A stretch of 10,855 nt of DNA, from contig CAYGZM010000129.1 of NCBI GenBank assembly GCA_964354365.1, positions 1 to 10,855 of the forward strand, in the 5' to 3' direction. The translations under genes and the position numbers were made by a program. Positions 7,292 to 10,855 of this stretch are shown here, piece by piece. The stretch is from CAYGZM01 sp964354365 (GTDB taxonomy: Bacteria; Planctomycetota; Phycisphaerae; Sedimentisphaerales; Anaerobacaceae). Numbering within the stretch: the first letter of the stretch is position 1; every line of letters starts with the position of its first letter. The notes under the pieces were generated by a model. The model made no database searches and was not told the origin of the DNA. It saw nothing but the letters and a program-made list of their open reading frames with translations.

Positions 7292-8308
7292 ATGATGAAA
7301 AACTACAGTACTGTTCCTCATCGTCTGGTCAAATATACGGCACTATTCGCCGTATGTGTTGTTGTCCTTTGCTCCTCGGACGTAGTTGGGCAAAGCGCTG
7401 ATTCCCCGAAAAAATATACCGAGACCGTTACGTCCGAAACTAATGAGAAGATTTCGTTCGAGATGGCGCCTATCCCCGCTGGAACGTTTCTAATGGGCAG
7501 CCCCCAGGATGAGCCGGGCCGCAAAGACGATGAGGCGCCGCAGCACGAGGTGCGTGTGGCGCCCTTCTACCTCTGTACGACGGAGACCACTATTGAGCTG
7601 TTTATGGCCTACTATCAGGAAACCGTTACCGCAAAGAAAGACTTCATAGAGCCTGAGCAGGCGGAAAAGGAGGCAATCGACGATGTTGACGCCATTACGG
7701 GTCCTACGCCCGTCTATGGGGACATGACGATGGGCTACGAAAAGAACCACCCGGCCATCGCAATGACTTGGCACAACGCCACAACCTTCTGCAAATGGCT
7801 TTCCAAGAAGACCGGCAAGAAATATCGTCTGCCGACGGAGGCCGAATGGGAATACGCCTGTCGTGCCGGAACGACCAACCGCTTTGGCGTTGGAAACGAC
7901 CCCGGCCAGCTCAAGGACTACGCCTGGTATGAAGCCAATACCGAGGGTAAGAACGGCGTAGTAGCCAAGAAAAAGCCCAATGCCTGGGGTCTCTACGATA
8001 TGTTGGGCAATGTGCGCGAGTGGGTCTATGACTTCTACGGTCCGGCGGCATACGAGGAGACTGCTAAGCAAAAACCCGCCGTCAATCCAAAAGGCCCAAA
8101 GGCCGGCAAGGTGCACGTGGCTCGCGGCGGCGACTACGATAGCTCTGTCGAGGAGCTGCGGTGTGCGGCCAGGGCGTTTGAAGAAGAGTGGTGGCGCATG
8201 GGGGACCCGCAGATACCCAAGAGCAAATGGTGGCTGCCGGAGATAGACATAGTAGGTTTTCGGGTAGCCAGGTCCATCGATCCTAATGAGCAAAACTCAG
8301 CCAAATAG
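7292..8308 (+). CDS. Exported formylglycine-generating-enzyme-like (SUMF1 domain) protein, catalytic cysteines absent
   Basis: This 338-residue protein has a Sec signal (hydrophobic 15-28, cleavage near VVGQSA at 31-36), then one FGE-sulfatase domain. Its hallmarks are IPAGTFLMGS (61-70), the RLPTEAEWEYACRAG block (179-193), GLYDMLGNVREWVYD (233-247), RGGDYDS (278-284), LRCAARAF (289-296) and GFRVARS (322-328). In true formylglycine-generating enzymes the stretch between the GGS motif and 'RCAAR' carries the two copper-binding active-site cysteines. Here that stretch reads DYDSSVEELR and has neither, so sulfatase activation is unlikely, and no sulfatase is present in the window. It is more likely a binding or structural member of the C-type-lectin-like fold, or an enzyme of different chemistry. 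It lies 59 bp after one oxidoreductase gene and 27 bp before another, apparently in one transcript. The ribosome binding site is weak (AGGG, 7284-7287); ATG 7295 is an alternative start. Confidence 0.9.
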   Translation: MMKNYSTVPHRLVKYTALFAVCVVVLCSSDVVGQSADSPKKYTETVTSETNEKISFEMAPIPAGTFLMGSPQDEPGRKDDEAPQHEVRVAPFYLCTTETTIELFMAYYQETVTAKKDFIEPEQAEKEAIDDVDAITGPTPVYGDMTMGYEKNHPAIAMTWHNATTFCKWLSKKTGKKYRLPTEAEWEYACRAGTTNRFGVGNDPGQLKDYAWYEANTEGKNGVVAKKKPNAWGLYDMLGNVREWVYDFYGPAAYEETAKQKPAVNPKGPKAGKVHVARGGDYDSSVEELRCAARAFEEEWWRMGDPQIPKSKWWLPEIDIVGFRVARSIDPNEQNSAK

Positions 8309-8335
8309 AACATCGTAACTGAAAGGATTGGTCCA

Positions 8336-9637
8336 ATGGATGCTTCAAGAAATACAACACGGCGCGGATTCCTGAGAAGTTCGGCGGCTGTAGCAGGCGG
8401 CGCGTTGGCAAGCAGACTGACGATTGGAGAAGTAGCCTATGCCGCCGGAAGCGACATCATCCGCGTTGGTATGATCGGTTGTGGCGGACGCAACGCCGGC
8501 GCCGGCGCCCAGGCGCTGACGGCGGACCCCGGCGCCCGCCTTGTTGCTATGTGTGACATCTTCATGGACCGTGTCAAAGAGAAACACCGACTCCTCAAAG
8601 AGCAAAAGCCGGGTCAGGTCATTGTGGACGATGATCACTTTTTTGCCGGCTTCGACGGGTACAAGCACGTCATTGAGTCCTCGGACGTGGTGCTGATTGC
8701 CAATGCGGCAAAGTTCCACCCGCTCCACGCAATGACTGCAATCAAGGCCGGAAAGCACGTTTTTGTGGAGAAGCCGCACGGCATCGACCCGGCTGGGGTC
8801 AAGCTGATGCAGCAGGCCGCCGACCTGGCAAAGCAAAAAGGGTTGTGTATCGTTTCCGGTCTTCACAGCCGTTATCACGCCGGCTACGCCGAGACGGTCC
8901 AGCGGATACACGAAGGCGCCATCGGCGATGTTGTCGCTATTGAAGAGAACTTCCTCCGCCCCCCGTATGTCATAATCGAACGCAGTCCGGGGCTTTCGGA
9001 GCTCCAGTGGCAGTGCAGCACGCAATACCACTTCCGCTGGCTTTCGGGTGATGATGTCCCGCAGTCTCTGGTGCATAACCTGGACCGCGCCAGTTGGGTG
9101 ATGCGCAATGAGGTCCCTGCGAAATGCCACGGCATGGGCGGACGATCCTCGATGATCGAGCCGATCTACGGCGACGTGTTCGATCACCATTCAGTCGTTT
9201 ACGAATACGCCAACGGCGTGCTCATCTACGCCTTCTGCCGCACCACGGACGGATGCCACAACGATTATTCCAGCGTTATCCTTGGCAGTAAAGGCAAGGC
9301 TGATATTATGCAATGCCGCATCTGGGGAGAAACGAACTGGCGATGGGATGGAAGGTGCGACCCCTATCAGAGAGAGCACGATGTGCTCTTTGCGGCGATT
9401 CGCTCCGGCAAGCCCGTGAATAACGGCGATTACATGGCCCGCAGCACGATGGTCGGCGTGATGGGGCAGATATCCTGTTATACCGGTAAGGAAGTCGCCT
9501 GGGACCAGGTAACCAAGTCCGATTTCTATTACCCCCCCAGGGCGGAGGATTGCCGCGACGACATGGAAGCCCCGTCCAAACTTGGCGCAGATGGCAGCTA
9601 CCCTGTTCCAAAACCTGGTTTTACCAACATGATATGA
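8336..9637 (+). CDS. Second Tat-exported Gfo/Idh/MocA family oxidoreductase
   Basis: This 433-residue protein has a twin-arginine signal, TTRRGFLRS (7-15), and a hydrophobic segment at about 16-26 with cleavage near AYA at 34-36. The NAD(P)-binding Rossmann motif is VGMIGCGGRNAGAG (44-57), and the family EKP motif is at 145-147. HNLDRASWVM (247-256) occupies the place of HQIDELSWM in the first oxidoreductase and contains the candidate catalytic H247 and D250. The C-terminus, ADGSYPVPKPG (418-428), matches the first enzyme closely, yet the middle of the two proteins differs clearly. They are distant paralogues rather than a recent duplication and probably act on different substrates. AAGGA at 8323-8327, 8 nt before the ATG, fixes the start. 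The 27-bp gap from the FGE-like gene indicates co-transcription. The sugar substrate is not predictable; NAD-dependent glycosidase activity is an alternative to simple dehydrogenation. Confidence 0.93.
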   Translation: MDASRNTTRRGFLRSSAAVAGGALASRLTIGEVAYAAGSDIIRVGMIGCGGRNAGAGAQALTADPGARLVAMCDIFMDRVKEKHRLLKEQKPGQVIVDDDHFFAGFDGYKHVIESSDVVLIANAAKFHPLHAMTAIKAGKHVFVEKPHGIDPAGVKLMQQAADLAKQKGLCIVSGLHSRYHAGYAETVQRIHEGAIGDVVAIEENFLRPPYVIIERSPGLSELQWQCSTQYHFRWLSGDDVPQSLVHNLDRASWVMRNEVPAKCHGMGGRSSMIEPIYGDVFDHHSVVYEYANGVLIYAFCRTTDGCHNDYSSVILGSKGKADIMQCRIWGETNWRWDGRCDPYQREHDVLFAAIRSGKPVNNGDYMARSTMVGVMGQISCYTGKEVAWDQVTKSDFYYPPRAEDCRDDMEAPSKLGADGSYPVPKPGFTNMI

Positions 9638-9639
9638 CC

Positions 9640-9652
9640 CGAGCGGTGCTCG
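9640..9652 (+). terminator. Short hairpin after the last cluster gene, weak terminator candidate
   Basis: CGAGC-GGT-GCTCG forms a 5-bp GC-rich stem two bases after the stop codon of the second oxidoreductase gene. No T-run follows, so intrinsic termination is doubtful. It may mark the operon end or act with Rho. Confidence 0.3.
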
Positions 9653-9721
9653 CCTGAAACCGACCAATAGCAGCAGGTAGGATAACATTGCGTTTCCTGA
9701 TTCTCGCTACGATGCGGCAAT

Positions 9722-9760
9722 GAGATTGCTTCGTCGCTTCGCTCCTCGCAATGACAATTC
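9722..9760. repeat. Dispersed palindromic repeat of the 'ATTGCTTCGTCGCTTCG' type
   Basis: The sequence runs GAGATTGCTTCGTCGCTTCG (9722-9741), then CTCCTCGCAATGACA (9742-9756). It is bounded by ATTGC (9725-9729) and GCAAT (9748-9752) as inverted ends. This intergenic repeat is familiar from many unrelated bacterial genomes. Read on the minus strand it gives the recognisable spurious peptide CHCEERSDEAI. It is non-coding here, in the gap after the oxidoreductase gene. Recognition is from memory of the motif, not from a search. Confidence 0.7.
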
Positions 9761-9852
9761 GAGACCCTCGCCTGTTCTTGTAAGCCCGCCCCCGTGGGTG
9801 GCAATTTTATCGTTGTACTACTTCTGAAATGGGGTACGAGTACGGAGGGTGT

Positions 9853-9873
9853 GGCAAAATAGGCAATTTTGCC
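9853..9873. repeat. Inverted repeat GGCAAAAT-AGGCA-ATTTTGCC next to a promoter
   Basis: Two perfect 8-bp arms (9853-9860 and 9866-9873) flank a 5-nt loop. The right arm ends exactly where the -35 hexamer TTGACT begins. It could be an operator overlapping the promoter edge or a terminator of the plus-strand transcript. It shares the GCAAAAT/ATTTTGC core with the inverted repeat at 3767-3839. Confidence 0.5.
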
Positions 9874-9903
9874 TTGACTTACGATGGTAAAATAGGATAT
9901 AAT
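9874..9903 (+). promoter_or_regulatory. Near-consensus sigma-70 promoter (TTGACT, 18 nt, TATAAT)
   Basis: TTGACT (9874-9879) matches the -35 consensus at 5 of 6 positions, and TATAAT (9898-9903) is a perfect -10, with an 18-nt spacer. It is the strongest promoter in the window. Transcription would begin near 9910, at or next to the GTG proposed as the start of the small membrane protein gene. Confidence 0.65.
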
Positions 9904-9909
9904 GTCTCT

Positions 9910-10083
9910 GTGGTCAAAGACATTATATCGTTTGTTCTGCGGATTGGCCTTGTGGTGGCGGTTTGGGGGTTTGTGTGGTCGTTTGTTGAACCGAGAACGC
10001 AACTGATGCGTGTGCTCAGGGCGGCCCTGCTTGTCCTTGGCCTTTTAGGTGTCTGGGCCGTCCTGACGATTGCGGGGGCATAG
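9910..10083 (+). CDS. Small two-helix membrane protein, possibly from a leaderless message
   Basis: This is a 57-residue hydrophobic protein if read from GTG 9910. Two predicted membrane helices (about residues 4-26 and 38-55) flank a short loop, SFVEPRTQLMR, with positive charges. No characterised family is recognised and no function is proposed. The frame is open further back to an ATG at 9829, but the promoter at 9874-9903 lies inside that extension, which also runs through an inverted repeat, so the short form is preferred. No in-frame ATG lies between the promoter and the first helix. An AGGA at 9894-9897 would be upstream of the predicted transcript start. The start is therefore uncertain, and GTG 9910 would coincide with the transcript's 5' end. 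Confidence 0.55.
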   Translation: MVKDIISFVLRIGLVVAVWGFVWSFVEPRTQLMRVLRAALLVLGLLGVWAVLTIAGA

Positions 10084-10337
10084 TCAAGAGTACGCGGCAT
10101 TTCCGCCCATATCTTTATCGAGAGGCTTGCCTCCTCACATCCTACCAGCCCACTCTGGCCGACCGGTTGGAGCCTGGCCTGCGGTGCGGTAGGTATGGCT
10201 ACATCCGCGAGGCGAAGGCGAAACTGCCCTTATGAGCAAGTAGTCTCCCACGCCTAAGCGAGAGACTACCTGACTAATCGCTGTGACCACGGGGCCTTCT
10301 TGTTGCGGTTTCTTGGCGGCGGTGACCCCGCGCGGGC
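10084..10337. other. Gene-free region rich in potential stem-loops; possible structured RNA
   Basis: No open frame here looks protein-like. The stretch holds many inverted repeats: GCGG-CATTT-CCGC (10094-10106), GAGG-CTTG-CCTC (10122-10133), CCTACC (10141-10146) with GGTAGG (10188-10193), a bulged stem GCG/GTAG with CTAC/CGC (10186-10208), a long bulged stem at 10240-10269, and the palindrome CCCGCGCGGG (10327-10336). Such density is compatible with a structured RNA or with terminators for the two converging small genes. I could not match it to tmRNA, RNase P RNA, SRP RNA or a riboswitch I know. Confidence 0.35.
10240..10269. terminator. Bulged stem-loop GTAGTCTC...GAGACTAC between converging genes
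   Basis: GTAGTCTC (10240-10247) pairs perfectly with GAGACTAC (10262-10269). A second stem, CGC (10251-10253) with GCG (10258-10260), closes a CTAA tetraloop, leaving a small bulge. It sits between the 3' ends of two converging small genes, the usual place for a bidirectional terminator. Neither side has a T-run, so it may instead be part of a structured RNA. Confidence 0.35.
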
Positions 10338-10574
10338 TCAGGCCGTAATCCTTCTACGGTGAAACAAGTACAGAATAATACTCAGGGCAATTAGACCCAC
10401 AAGCCCGTTCTCACCCAACTTGGCCAACAGACCGGTGAGATTCGTGACAATCGCTCCAAAGAATGGAGTCTGCTCGCCGAAGAGAATACCGGCAACAATG
10501 CCAAGGGCGACCAATAACAGCGCAATTTCAGTAATCTCACCAATCCATTTCCTTATTTCTTCGAGGAAGTTCAT
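10338..10574 (-). CDS. Small two-helix membrane protein, function unknown
   Basis: This 78-residue protein has an amphipathic N-terminus, MNFLEEIRKWIGEI, a first hydrophobic helix at about 16-33, a glycine-containing connecting segment with GLLAKLGENG (48-57), a second helix at about 58-72, and a basic tail, HRRRITA. I do not recognise a characterised family. Similar short proteins with a 'GENGLVGLIAL' segment occur, as far as I recall, in planctomycete genomes. On the minus strand AGGAG (10587-10583) stands 8 nt before the ATG, a good ribosome binding site that favours a real gene. It converges on the small membrane protein at 9910-10083, and the GC palindrome at 10327-10336 follows its stop codon. 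Confidence 0.7.
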   Translation of the reverse strand: MNFLEEIRKWIGEITEIALLLVALGIVAGILFGEQTPFFGAIVTNLTGLLAKLGENGLVGLIALSIILYLFHRRRITA

Positions 10575-10855
10575 GACAAACGCTCCTAAAATGAGTGATA
10601 ATAAAAAGCCTAAACGAAATATGTTCCTGCACTTTATTCGGTCTATCCTCTCGGATTACTTTAATAATATCGGGCCTAAAATGCTTGCACATATCGATTA
10701 CAAACCAGACTTGGCATGGTTAGCGCCTTTTGCTGAAAATGGTTAAGGGCCGCCTTATCAGTGCCAAAAAGCAGGATTTTGGTGTTGCCGCTGGATGCGA
10801 GTCGCTGTGGCGCTTCAGAGTGGAGGCACGATTGACCGTTCTACGAGGCAACCCG
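10575..10855. other. AT-rich flank without a supportable gene
   Basis: This is the upstream side of the minus-strand small membrane gene. It is richer in A and T than the rest of the window and must contain that gene's promoter, but I see no convincing -35/-10 pair. A 57-codon plus-strand frame from ATG 10573 has no ribosome binding site and looks random. An ATG at 10795 is open to the window edge but also lacks a ribosome binding site, so neither is called. Confidence 0.4.

Noticed and set aside
7292..8308. Sulfatase-activating enzyme for a sulfated-glycan pathway
   Set aside because: The catalytic cysteines are missing and no sulfatase is encoded here.
9829..9909. Extension of the small membrane protein to ATG 9829
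   Set aside because: The extension crosses an inverted repeat and a near-consensus promoter, and its residues are unlike a membrane-protein N-terminus.
9598..10002. Minus-strand frame of 134 codons containing CHCEERSDEAI
   Set aside because: It spans a known type of non-coding palindromic repeat and a promoter on the other strand, and shows no domain.
10084..10337. tmRNA, RNase P RNA, SRP RNA or cobalamin riboswitch
   Set aside because: None of the conserved sequence blocks of these RNAs could be found on either strand, so the region is left as unassigned structure.
10420..10746. Plus-strand frame of 108 codons
   Set aside because: Its first half is antisense to the well-supported minus-strand membrane gene, and the second half has no ribosome binding site or recognisable features.

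Overview
This window looks like the chromosome of a heterotrophic bacterium of the Planctomycetota, probably of the Phycisphaerae/Sedimentisphaerales type found in many environmental genomes. That assignment is inference. It rests on moderately GC-rich coding DNA, two Tat-exported Gfo/Idh/MocA oxidoreductases with the C-terminal 'GSYP.P.PG' signature often seen in that phylum, an exported formylglycine-generating-enzyme-like protein, and a carbohydrate gene set without transporters or SusC/SusD genes in view. There is no rRNA, tRNA, CRISPR array or insertion-sequence gene.

Positions 147-9637 hold six genes on the plus strand. In order they are: a GH95-like (alpha/alpha)6-barrel glycosidase (147-2555), a five-bladed-propeller GH43-like glycosidase (2707-3765), a family 11 rhamnogalacturonan lyase (3873-5714), a Tat-exported Gfo/Idh/MocA oxidoreductase (5868-7232), an exported FGE-sulfatase-domain protein lacking the catalytic cysteines (7292-8308), and a second Tat-exported Gfo/Idh/MocA oxidoreductase (8336-9637). 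All six begin with an export signal (four Sec, two Tat). This is therefore a set of periplasmic or secreted enzymes, most simply read as a locus for dismantling rhamnogalacturonan-I or a related rhamnose/uronate-rich polysaccharide. The lyase cuts the backbone, the GH95-like and GH43-like enzymes could remove side-chain sugars, and the two exported redox enzymes may oxidise sugars or act as NAD-dependent glycosidases. The gaps are 151, 107, 153, 59 and 27 bp. The last two or three genes look like one transcript, and the longer gaps hold palindromes and candidate promoters.

Positions 9638-10855 are different in character. They contain a short dispersed palindromic repeat (about 9722-9760), an inverted repeat abutting a near-consensus sigma-70 promoter (9853-9903), a small two-helix membrane protein that may be read from a leaderless message (9910-10083), a gene-free stretch rich in potential stem-loops (10084-10337), a second small two-helix membrane protein on the minus strand (10338-10574), and an AT-rich end with no supportable gene.

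The points most worth a second look are the exported oxidoreductase / cysteine-less FGE-like / oxidoreductase trio, the perfect 18-bp inverted repeat between the GH43-like and lyase genes whose GCAAAAT/ATTTTGC core recurs at 9853-9873, the possible leaderless small membrane protein, and the structured stretch after it.
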